7,073 nt of DNA, taken from contig JAGBRG010000151.1 in the NCBI GenBank assembly GCA_017632495.1, positions 1-7,073 on the forward strand, given 5' to 3'. The notes under the pieces are model-generated. The model saw nothing but the letters and a program-made list of their open reading frames with translations. It was not told the DNA's origin and did no database searches. Position numbers and translations under genes: made by a program. Positions 1 to 5,826 of the stretch are shown here, piece after piece. This DNA is from Spirochaetales bacterium (GTDB lineage Bacteria; Spirochaetota; Spirochaetia; Sphaerochaetales; Sphaerochaetaceae). The first letter of the stretch is position 1; each line of letters starts with the position of its first letter.

Positions 1-726
1 GACCAGGGCTGGTGCCACCTTGAGTTCAAGAAGATGAAGATTGAAAAGTATGCCCTGAGGGGAATCATCTATAACGGCCTTCCTGCGGGAATCCAGGGAC
101 TTCTGTTCTCGCTGTCCAACATGATAATCCAGAGCAGCATCATCAGCATAAACAACACAGTCTGCCCGGGAGGATCGGACATAATCGACGGAAACGCAGC
201 AGGAGCCAGCATCGAAAGCTTTGCATATGTTTCCACCAACTCCGTCTGTCAGGCCGCAGTCACATTCACAAGCCAGCACTATGGTGCGCACATGTCTCGA
301 AGAATCAAAAAGGTCATCAGGGACTGCTATCTTGTTTCGTTCATGGTAGCAGAGACATTGGCAATTCTGATTCTGGCCCTGAGATATCCGCTTGCTTCAA
401 TCTATGTCAGCTCTCCGCTTGCCATAGAGACGGCGGTGACAAGACTGTTCTACATGCTCTTCCTTTATTTCACCCTGGCTTCCATGGACACAGGTTCAGG
501 TATTGTCCGCGGTCTGAACAGGTCGATTCTTTCCACAGTGGTGACGCTTTTAGGCTCCTGTGCCCTGAGAATCCTCTGGATAGCAACCGTAGTCCATGCA
601 AATCCTACACTTCCTCTGGTCTATCTTTCATATCCGATTTCATGGGCAGTCACAGGATTATGCCACCTGCTTGTGACAATCTATGTTACAAGGAAGATGA
701 ACCGCCTCTATCCGGAAGAAGCCTGA
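1..726 (+). CDS. MATE family efflux transporter, C-terminal half (5' end outside window)
   Basis: The reading frame is open from the first base (beginning DQGWCHLEF), so the ATG at 34 is an internal methionine and the gene starts upstream of the window. About 241 residues remain, roughly the second half of a MATE transporter, which normally has about 450 residues and 12 membrane helices. About six hydrophobic stretches are visible, matching helices 7-12. The segment TSQHYGA followed by basic residues (RRIKK) corresponds to the conserved GQN-x-GA...R motif at the helix 8 to loop boundary of MATE proteins. The family exports drugs or metabolites across the inner membrane in exchange for Na+ or H+. 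A Cys/Gly-rich segment (NNTVCPGGSD) between the first two visible helices looks like a lineage-specific loop. The substrate cannot be inferred. The gene ends with TGA and converges on rseC with only 5 nt between the stops. Confidence 0.85.
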   Translation, partial: DQGWCHLEFKKMKIEKYALRGIIYNGLPAGIQGLLFSLSNMIIQSSIISINNTVCPGGSDIIDGNAAGASIESFAYVSTNSVCQAAVTFTSQHYGAHMSRRIKKVIRDCYLVSFMVAETLAILILALRYPLASIYVSSPLAIETAVTRLFYMLFLYFTLASMDTGSGIVRGLNRSILSTVVTLLGSCALRILWIATVVHANPTLPLVYLSYPISWAVTGLCHLLVTIYVTRKMNRLYPEEA

Positions 727-731
727 AAAAA

Positions 732-1166
732 TCAGACCTTCTCAGAGTCCTCGGCCTTGGCCATTATGCGTACGATTGTGGGCATGAGGTTCCTTTTGTG
801 TACAGTTGAGATTACGGCTGCAATGCCGAAAGAGACCGCCATGGCACCGAATCCGCCAAGAGCATGGACGATTTCGGAAGATGAAGGAAAAAGCGCACGC
901 ATGGCAAGATATCCCAAGGGGAAAAGAAGCAAGGGCAGTGCGAACACCAGCGCGGTGCTTAGAATCGTCTTTCCGGGCGGCATGTAAAGCTCGACAAGAT
1001 CGCCCTGATTGACTTGGACTTTTTTGGGATTCAGTGCGAAGAACTCGCTGACATTCTTGTTGTTGCAGAACATAGAGGCCTTACAGCCCTGGCAGGCAGA
1101 TGTCAGACACCCCATTCTGATTGTTCCGTCGCTTTCAAATCCTTTGACCTGAGATACTGTGTACAT
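732..1166 (-). CDS. rseC: RseC/MucC-family (SoxR-reducing system type) four-cysteine membrane protein
   Basis: The protein has 144 residues. Its N-terminal soluble part carries four cysteines (C20, C25, C28, C34; pattern C-x4-C-x2-C-x5-C), close to the C-x5-C-x2-C-x5-C cluster of E. coli RseC. After a short beta-like segment (GDLVELYMPPG) come two hydrophobic helices, about residues 69-92 and 102-124, and then a basic tail beginning HKRN. This order and length fit the RseC/MucC family: inner-membrane proteins that modulate sigma-E in enterobacteria and belong to the SoxR-reducing (Rsx/Rnf-associated) system. The cysteines probably bind a metal or Fe-S centre or do redox work; that is inference. 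The start ATG lies 3 nt after the ymdB-like stop, with a modest AGGG about 11 nt upstream, so the two genes are probably co-transcribed. No sigma-E, RseA/B or Rnf gene is visible here, so the exact role in this organism is open. Confidence 0.82.
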   Translation of the reverse strand: MYTVSQVKGFESDGTIRMGCLTSACQGCKASMFCNNKNVSEFFALNPKKVQVNQGDLVELYMPPGKTILSTALVFALPLLLFPLGYLAMRALFPSSSEIVHALGGFGAMAVSFGIAAVISTVHKRNLMPTIVRIMAKAEDSEKV

Positions 1167-1169
1167 GGC

Positions 1170-1994
1170 TTAGTTTCCCTGTTCCGTCTTCTGTGCGGGC
1201 ATCTCGACAGGAACATCCTCAATTACGGGTGTTATGGAGACTGCCTTGCCTGTTTTTTCGTCAATTTCAACCAAAGCACCCTGCATCTGAGGCTTTTCCC
1301 AGCTTTCATGGGATCTTGTGAGAACCTGGGTTCTGAACTTTCGGATCTCATGTTCGGGTTCAAAGCCTCCCACGCTTACAGAGGCTCCGCAGCGCCCCAG
1401 ATCCGATATGAATGCAGTTCCGCCGTCAAGGATGGATGCATCTGCTGTAAGAACCTTGCAGTGCGTGCCGGCCATGATGCTGACCTTTCCGTCCAACAGG
1501 TGGCCCATTGCAAGTTTTTCAGCACTTGCCGCCGCATGGAAGATGTAGATGACAACAGGTGTCTCGCTTTTGGCTTTCTCCGCCATGGTATCTGCGCTGA
1601 GGAAAGGATTATTCAGATGAGGGTTGTTGCTGAAACTGAACATTCCCAGTGTGTTGATGATGCATACCTTGGTGTCTCCGACGTTCATGTAGCGGATTCC
1701 GCGGCCGGGCACCGTCTCGGGATAGTTAGCAGGTCTGAGGATGCTGGAACGTTTTGCGATTCCTTCGACCATATCCAGCTTGAAGAAGGACTTTTCTCCC
1801 ATGGTAAGAACATCAACACCCATGTGGTGGATTGAAAGCGCATTCTGAAAGCCCAGACCATAGCCGCTGGTGGCACCCTCGCCGTTTGCAATGACAAGAT
1901 CCACCCCGTTATTCTGGCGGTATGTCTTAAGCGCTTTCTTGATTACGCCGATGCCGCAGCGACCGACGATTTCTCCCAATAGCAGAACCTTCAT
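1170..1994 (-). CDS. ymdB: YmdB-like (TIGR00282 family) metallophosphoesterase with altered metal site
   Basis: The protein has 274 residues and aligns by eye along its whole length with B. subtilis YmdB, a cyclic-nucleotide phosphodiesterase of about 264 residues. Shared landmarks are the N-terminal KVLLLGE-x-VG, NGE (37-39), the RPANYPE block (about 87-93), PGRGI, FH-x5-SEK-like IFHAAASAEK (151-160), AGTH (175-178) and TAD (183-185). Several family metal ligands differ: the usual Asp8 is Glu, Asn67-His68 of the GNH motif is Glu67-Lys68, and the second His of THTH is Lys180. Glu39, His153 and His178 are kept. Catalysis may therefore be lost or changed. The C-terminal tail, about residues 245-274, is acidic and proline-containing and probably unstructured. 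It heads a two-gene unit with rseC and is divergent from lptC. The start ATG is preceded by a weak AAAGG about 12 nt upstream. Family assignment is confident; enzymatic function is not. Confidence 0.85.
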   Translation of the reverse strand: MKVLLLGEIVGRCGIGVIKKALKTYRQNNGVDLVIANGEGATSGYGLGFQNALSIHHMGVDVLTMGEKSFFKLDMVEGIAKRSSILRPANYPETVPGRGIRYMNVGDTKVCIINTLGMFSFSNNPHLNNPFLSADTMAEKAKSETPVVIYIFHAAASAEKLAMGHLLDGKVSIMAGTHCKVLTADASILDGGTAFISDLGRCGASVSVGGFEPEHEIRKFRTQVLTRSHESWEKPQMQGALVEIDEKTGKAVSITPVIEDVPVEMPAQKTEQGN

Positions 1995-2023
1995 AGGTGC
2001 AATTTACCTTTCTTTGAACTACT

Positions 2024-2051
2024 TTGCAATAGTACCTATTCGTTGTATATT
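2024..2051 (+). promoter_or_regulatory. Putative sigma-70-type promoter for the lptCAB-rpoN operon
   Basis: TTGCAA (2024-2029) and TATATT (2046-2051) are separated by 16 nt, a plausible -35/-10 pair. A start point about 7 nt beyond the -10 would fall on or next to the lptC ATG at 2058, which implies a leaderless or nearly leaderless transcript. An alternative -35, TTGAAC (2014-2019), has only a poor -10 partner. The same short intergenic region must also hold the promoter of the divergent ymdB-like gene, but I could not identify a convincing one on that strand. Confidence 0.45.
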
Positions 2052-2057
2052 AGACCC

Positions 2058-2606
2058 ATGAAAGCCAGAGACATGGCATGCTTATTGCTTGTGGGACTCT
2101 CCGTTCTTAGCTTAGCCCTTTGCATATCCTGCAGCAGGGAAAGCTCGAATCTTCCTGAATCGGGAATTGAGATTCCTGAGATGGAGCTTCGCGATGCGGA
2201 CTACATATTGGGAGAAAACGTAGCAGGGGCAAGCTCGGACAAACCCATGGTAATGCATGCAACTCTGATAACAATCTACGGAAAAGGACGGGATACGGTT
2301 CTGAATGATGTTTCTTTCAAGCAGGGGGACAGCCTCAGCGGAAGCTGCAAGGAAGCCCGTGTTTCATCGGATAACAAGAGAGCCGTTCTTTCCGGAGATG
2401 TCAGAGTCAGTATGGTCAACGATGACAATAAGGTGACCATCGAGTCTCAGCGCATAGAATGGGACGGCGATGAAAACACCCTGATGTGCAGCTCTGTTGT
2501 CAGCGTTTCATACGGTGACGGAACAAAGATCATGGCCGAAGGCTTCAGCGCATCGATGGATGAAGACAGATACGAATTCAGCAGAATTCTGGAGGGAACG
2601 CTTTGA
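2058..2606 (+). CDS. lptC: LptC-like periplasmic protein of the LPS/glycolipid transport machine, possible lipoprotein
   Basis: The product has 182 residues. Its N-terminus has basic residues (MKAR), a hydrophobic stretch (about residues 7-24) and C25 preceded by C-I-S, so it may be a signal-peptidase II lipoprotein with a loose, spirochaete-like lipobox instead of the uncleaved anchor of E. coli LptC. The rest is beta-rich with repeating strands such as ATLITIYG, TVLNDVSFK and RAVLSGDVRV, the pattern of the LptC/OstA jellyroll. LptC receives lipid from the LptBFG transporter and passes it to LptA. I chose the ATG at 2058 because it gives the best signal sequence. A TTG at 2043 lies inside the proposed -10 region, and an ATG at 2073 would remove the basic residues. 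No Shine-Dalgarno precedes 2058. The stop TGA overlaps the lptA ATG by 1 nt. Identity rests on fold pattern and on adjacent lptA and lptB. Confidence 0.78.
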   Translation: MKARDMACLLLVGLSVLSLALCISCSRESSNLPESGIEIPEMELRDADYILGENVAGASSDKPMVMHATLITIYGKGRDTVLNDVSFKQGDSLSGSCKEARVSSDNKRAVLSGDVRVSMVNDDNKVTIESQRIEWDGDENTLMCSSVVSVSYGDGTKIMAEGFSASMDEDRYEFSRILEGTL

Positions 2607-3247
2607 TGAATATGGGAAAAACAGTCCGTACAATCATCTGTTTGTTTGCCTTATCAGCTGTCTTCTGCGCATCCGCATTCTCATCATCACTTGATTTTTC
2701 GGGCGGACACACAACAATAACAACCCAGGGCAGCTCAAAGCGAGTTCTTCTCTCAGGCGGAGCCAGAGTCGGTACTGACGATGTGGTTCTGACATCGGAT
2801 TCAATCGAGCTTTACGGAGATGATTACAGCTATGTGCTTTGCACAGGCAACGTAAGTGCCAAAGAAAAGGACAGCGGAATCAGTTTCACAAGCCCCAATC
2901 TCTTCTATGACAGAACCTCCGGCAAGGTCTCGTCCGACAGCTGGATAGAAATCCAGGACACGGAAAACCAGGCAGCCCTCTCAGGCGGATGGTTCGAATA
3001 TGACATGGGTAAATCCGCCATGGTCCTTCAGCTCATGGCCAAGATCATCAAGGAAACCGATGAAGGCCTTATGGTCTGCAGAGCCGACAGAATCGAATAC
3101 AACGGCAAAGAAAACACAGTCACCCTCAGAGGCAAGGCTTCGGTGAACTGGAATGACGATACTTACAACGCCGCCATGATAGTCGTTGACCTTAAGACCA
3201 ACGAAATCAAGATGTACGGCACAATCTCGGGGGCTTTCAATGGCTAA
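2606..3247 (+). CDS. lptA: LptA/OstA-like periplasmic bridge protein
   Basis: The product has 213 residues, somewhat longer than E. coli LptA (185). A typical signal peptide is visible: basic residues (GKTVR), a hydrophobic core (IICLFALSAVF) and an A-S-A cleavage site at about residues 22-24. The mature part consists of short beta-strand repeats with the OstA pattern, for example KRVLLSGGARV, SDSIELYGDD and ADRIEYNGKENTVTLRGKA. The last of these is very close to the OstA consensus in which a modified glycan strand is followed by a D/N-G turn. LptA forms the periplasmic bridge from LptC to the outer-membrane LptD. The ATG at 2606 is preferred because GGAGG at 2591-2595 lies 10 nt upstream; a TTG at 2603 and an ATG at 2612 are weaker alternatives. 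The start overlaps the lptC stop (TGATG) and the 3' end overlaps lptB by 8 nt, implying translational coupling. Confidence 0.85.
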   Translation: MNMGKTVRTIICLFALSAVFCASAFSSSLDFSGGHTTITTQGSSKRVLLSGGARVGTDDVVLTSDSIELYGDDYSYVLCTGNVSAKEKDSGISFTSPNLFYDRTSGKVSSDSWIEIQDTENQAALSGGWFEYDMGKSAMVLQLMAKIIKETDEGLMVCRADRIEYNGKENTVTLRGKASVNWNDDTYNAAMIVVDLKTNEIKMYGTISGAFNG

Positions 3248-3971
3248 CACACTTCAGATCCAGCACCTGAGAAAAGTCTACGGCAAGCGTGAGGTCGTAA
3301 AGGACATCTCCTTCAGCATGAAGGGCGGCCAGATCATAGGCCTTTTAGGTCCCAACGGAGCCGGAAAGACCACCACGTTCTACATGATTGTTGGATTTAT
3401 CGCCAACAACGGCGGTCGCATTTCAATCAATGACATAGACATCACCGACCAGCCCATGTACAAGCGCGCCCGCATGGGAATCTCGTACCTGCCCCAGGAG
3501 CCGTCGATCTTCCGCAAAATCAGCGTCAGGGACAACATCCGTCTGGTGGTTGAATCCAGAACAGACATTGATGCACAGCGCAAGGACGAGATTACCGAAG
3601 GCCTTCTTAAATCCTTCGGCCTGACCCGCATTGCCAAGCAGAAGGGCTACACCCTCTCAGGAGGAGAGCGTCGCCGTACTGAGATAGCCCGATGCCTTGC
3701 CACAAGCCCGAAGTTCCTCCTTCTGGACGAGCCCTTTGCGGGCATCGACCCCAAGGCTGTCTTTGAAATCAAACAGATAATCAGATCCCTTGCAAGATTC
3801 GGAATCGGAATTCTTCTTACAGACCACAATGTGCGTGACGCCCTTTCCATCACAACCTGCTCACACATAATCAGCGACGGATCGATTTTGGTTTCCGGAA
3901 CAAAGCAGGATCTTCTGGCCAACGAGATTGCCCGCGACATCTACTTCGGCGAATCGTTTGAGGAGCAATGA
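3240..3971 (+). CDS. lptB: LptB, ATPase of the lipid-export ABC transporter LptBFG
   Basis: The product has 243 residues, nearly the length of E. coli LptB (241). All ABC ATPase motifs are present: Walker A GPNGAGKT (37-44), Q-loop Gln86 in YLPQEPSIF, signature LSGGERRR (139-146), Walker B LLLDEP with catalytic Glu164, D-loop near 168-171 (GIDP) and switch His196 in LLTDHNVRD. The combination YLPQE-x-SIFRK and TDHNVR(D/E) is specific to LptB among ABC ATPases. It sits on the cytoplasmic face of the inner membrane and powers lipid extraction by LptF/LptG, which are encoded elsewhere. The ATG at 3240 matches the conserved N-terminus; an upstream TTG at 3186 would add 18 residues with no family support. 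It overlaps lptA by 8 nt, with a G-rich stretch (3229-3233) as possible ribosome site, and its TGA overlaps the rpoN ATG (ATGA). Confidence 0.95.
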   Translation: MANTLQIQHLRKVYGKREVVKDISFSMKGGQIIGLLGPNGAGKTTTFYMIVGFIANNGGRISINDIDITDQPMYKRARMGISYLPQEPSIFRKISVRDNIRLVVESRTDIDAQRKDEITEGLLKSFGLTRIAKQKGYTLSGGERRRTEIARCLATSPKFLLLDEPFAGIDPKAVFEIKQIIRSLARFGIGILLTDHNVRDALSITTCSHIISDGSILVSGTKQDLLANEIARDIYFGESFEEQ

Positions 3972-5368
3972 TGGACGCAAGCCTCGGACTGAATCAAAGC
4001 CTCAGGACAGAGCAGAACCTCTCTCCTCAGATGCTGCAGTCCCTTGCGCTGCTTCCCATGCCGATATTGGAGCTCAAGGCCCACATCCAGGCAGAAATCG
4101 AAGCAAATCCCGCATTGGAGATTCCTGACTCGGAATTCTCAAATACACCATCCGATGGCCCGGCGGAACGCAGTCTGGATGACCGAATGGACGATGCCGA
4201 TTCCTCCGACTACGAGAACATGTCGTACTCTGACGGAGGCTTTGATCCTGAAGCTTCAGACAGAAAGCAGATGATGATAGAAAACTCCAGCGCTCCGTCA
4301 CAGACTCTGAAAGAGCATCTTACCGAGCAGCTTGGAGAGACTCAGGTTCCTCAGAATATCAGACCTCTCTGCGAGGCCTTAATCAGCAATCTGGACCAGA
4401 ACGGTTTTTTCATCCTCCCTTTGGAGGAGCTTACCGAAAAGCTGAATCCGTCAAAGGAGGACCTTGAAAAGGCCGTCTCCGTTGTCCAAAGCTTTGACCC
4501 TGCCGGAGTCTGCGTTAAGGACTTCAGGGAGTCTTTGATTCTTCAGGCAAAGATGTCAGGCATGGCAAAAGAGGATCTTGAGCACTTTTCGGATATGGTC
4601 AACAACCATCTTGAAAAACTGAAGGCCGGAAAGTTCAAGGAAGTCGCATCGGCTTTGAGAATCCCAGAAGAAGATGTTCAGACTCTGTTTTCGATCCTCA
4701 AGAGCCTCACCCCATAGCCCGGACAGAATTTCTCATCCGATGCCCTGAACGCAGTTGAACCTGATTTTTCGATCAGAAACAAAAACGGGAAACTCGTTCT
4801 TGAGCTCAATCGCTCGGACATTCCGGACCTTGAGATCTCCCCCGAATTTGAAAGTCTGGCAGACGACCTCAAAGGCCCCGAGGCAAAAGAGGCCTCGGCA
4901 TACATCAAAGACCACGTAAGGCAGGCAAAGACCCTGATAACCCAGGTGAACCTCAGATTCCAGACCCTGTACAAGGCCGCTGCCGCCATCATGGAATACC
5001 AGAGCGAGTTCTTCCTCAACGGTCCCAGATACCTGAAGACCATGACACTCAAGGACATTGCCGATATAGTGGGAGTCCACGAGACCACGATGAGCCGCCT
5101 TGCCCAGAGCAAATGGGTGGACACCGACTGGGGCATCTTTCAGCTCAAATACTTCTTCTCGCAGGGTGTGGCGAACACATCAGGCGATCAGAACAGCGTC
5201 TCAAGAAACGTTGTCAAAGACATGATTGCCGAAATAGTTGCAGAAAACGGCTCGCTTTCAGACCAGAAGATATCCGACCTTCTGCTGTCCAGAGGCATCA
5301 AGTGCGCCAGAAGGACCGTGGGTAAATACCGAAGCGAGCTGAACATAGACTCATCTTACACAAGGTGA
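3968..5368 (+). pseudogene. rpoN: RpoN, RNA polymerase sigma-54 factor, interrupted by an in-frame TAG
   Basis: Read through the TAG at codon 250, the frame encodes a 466-position sigma-54 of normal length (E. coli 477). Region I (about 1-53) has the Gln/Leu pattern with LSPQMLQSLALLPM and ELKAHIQAEIEANPALE. An acidic region II follows (about 57-100). The core-binding domain runs from about 105 and includes FDPAGVCVKDFRESL. After the stop come LELNRSDIPDLEIS, the helix-turn-helix region (KDIADIVGVHETTMSR), GIFQLKYFFS and the RpoN box ARRTVGKYRS, a variant of ARRTVAKYRE. Sigma-54 directs enhancer-dependent transcription from -24/-12 promoters. As read, the gene yields a 249-residue fragment lacking DNA binding. 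Everything after the stop remains in frame and conserved, which suggests a recent mutation, a sequencing error or readthrough, not old decay. Start: ATG 3968 or ATG 3971; AGGAG (3961-3965) favours 3971 by spacing. It is translationally coupled to lptB. Confidence 0.9.
4715..4717 (+). other. In-frame TAG codon within rpoN
   Basis: The codons read Leu-Thr-Pro-TAG-Pro-Gly-Gln. In sigma-54 proteins this is the conserved L-x-P-[KR]-P-G motif (LDPRPGQ in E. coli), so a single A-to-T change from AAG (Lys) would produce it; CAG (Gln) to TAG is another one-step route. The base after the stop is C, which in E. coli is a relatively leaky termination context. No in-frame ATG, GTG or TTG follows until the GTG at 4946, so restart close by looks unlikely. 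Confidence 0.9.
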
Positions 5369-5385
5369 TTTATTCCAATTTGTTT

Positions 5386-5414
5386 TTGACTTTTAGTAAT
5401 ACTGCCTTTATCAT
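5386..5414 (+). promoter_or_regulatory. Sigma-70-type promoter for hpf
   Basis: TTGACT (5386-5391) and TATCAT (5409-5414) are separated by 17 nt inside an AT-rich intergenic region. Initiation would be near 5421, giving a leader of about 33 nt that contains the AAGGAGG ribosome site (5441-5447). hpf can thus be expressed independently of the upstream operon. No GG-N10-GC sigma-54 promoter is visible here. Confidence 0.6.
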
Positions 5415-5453
5415 TAAATTAGACATCTATCCGCAACTTCAAGGAGGCAGAAC

Positions 5454-5747
5454 ATGAACCTTAACGTCAGAGGCATCCACTATCAGATCAGTGACGAAAC
5501 AAGGGAATTCCTTGACAAGAAGCTGGCAAAACTCGACTTCGCAGAAAGCTACCTTCACGACCTGGATATCACAATGAAGAGAGAGACCCTGGGACAGGGC
5601 TTCCACATTGATGCGAAGCTCCACTTCTCATGGGGTACTGTAAAGGTCGTCAGCTATGACTGCTATGAGCTCTACGAAGGAATTGAGATGATCGCCGACA
5701 AAATCGAGGCCGCAGCCCGCAAGGAAAAGGGCAAAGTTATTGAATAA
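5454..5747 (+). CDS. hpf: Short-form ribosome hibernation promoting factor (HPF/YfiA family)
   Basis: The product has 97 residues, the length of short-form HPF (E. coli 95), and lacks the C-terminal dimerisation domain of long HPF. Family features are the N-terminal MNLNVRGIHYQISDETREF, the K-L-x-K-L-D segment, central beta strands, a DCYELYEGIEMIADKIE helix and a basic C-terminus (ARKEKGK). HPF binds the decoding region of the 30S subunit in slow growth, preventing translation and promoting 100S dimers in species that also have RMF. The start is unambiguous: AAGGAGG lies 6 nt upstream of the ATG. The gene follows rpoN by 85 nt, the common rpoN-hpf neighbourhood, but has its own promoter (5386-5414) and terminator (5775-5814). 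The next gene is a convergent aminopeptidase, not ptsN. Confidence 0.93.
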   Translation: MNLNVRGIHYQISDETREFLDKKLAKLDFAESYLHDLDITMKRETLGQGFHIDAKLHFSWGTVKVVSYDCYELYEGIEMIADKIEAAARKEKGKVIE

Positions 5748-5753
5748 TACGAA

Positions 5754-5763
5754 CCCTTAAGGG
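5754..5763. repeat. Perfect 10-bp palindrome CCCTTAAGGG between hpf stop and terminator
   Basis: The sequence is its own reverse complement and lies 7 nt after the hpf stop codon. Its AAGGGG half (5759-5764) repeats the left arm of the following terminator (5776-5781), so it could compete for the CCCCTT arm (5799-5804). This may be chance or a small regulatory or processing element. Confidence 0.4.
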
Positions 5764-5774
5764 GAACAAAAGCT

Positions 5775-5814
5775 GAAGGGGCTGCCAAGTACCGGCAACC
5801 CCTTCTTTTTTTTT
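5775..5814 (+). terminator. Intrinsic terminator of hpf
   Basis: GAAGGGG (5775-5781) pairs with CCCCTTC (5799-5805), and TGCC (5783-5786) pairs with GGCA (5794-5797), with one C/A mismatch and a 7-nt loop. Nine T residues follow (5806-5814). On the opposite strand the hairpin is followed by only a short T run (TTTT), so it may also weakly terminate the convergent aminopeptidase gene, whose stop is at 5827-5829. Confidence 0.88.
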
Positions 5815-5826
5815 GAAATCAAGCTC

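Noticed and set aside
720..738. Bidirectional terminator between the converging MATE and rseC genes
   Set aside because: Only a 4-5 bp CTGA/TCAG stem around an A-run is present, too short to call.
1014..1835. Long plus-strand open frame (273 codons) opposite the rseC and ymdB-like genes
   Set aside because: It lies wholly antisense to two genes with clear family motifs, spans their junction, has no recognisable domain and is unusually rich in Cys and His, as expected from a shadow frame.
2043..2057. TTG at 2043 as the lptC start
   Set aside because: It lies within the proposed -10 region, has no ribosome site, and adds residues before an otherwise good signal sequence at ATG 2058.
3186..3239. 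TTG at 3186 as the lptB start
   Set aside because: The extra 18 residues are lptA sequence read in another frame and do not match LptB N-termini; ATG 3240 does.
4678..5136. Minus-strand open frames of 115-152 codons opposite rpoN
   Set aside because: They are antisense to conserved sigma-54 coding sequence and show no domain or ribosome site.
4946..5368. A separate small DNA-binding protein starting at GTG 4946
   Set aside because: It is in the same frame as rpoN and is its C-terminal part (helix-turn-helix and RpoN box). The GTG has no convincing ribosome site, and conserved sigma-54 sequence continues upstream of it to the TAG.
5369..5453. Sigma-54 (-24/-12) promoter or an rpoN terminator before hpf
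   Set aside because: No GG-N10-GC motif and no stable hairpin with a T run are visible; the region is better explained by the sigma-70-type promoter.
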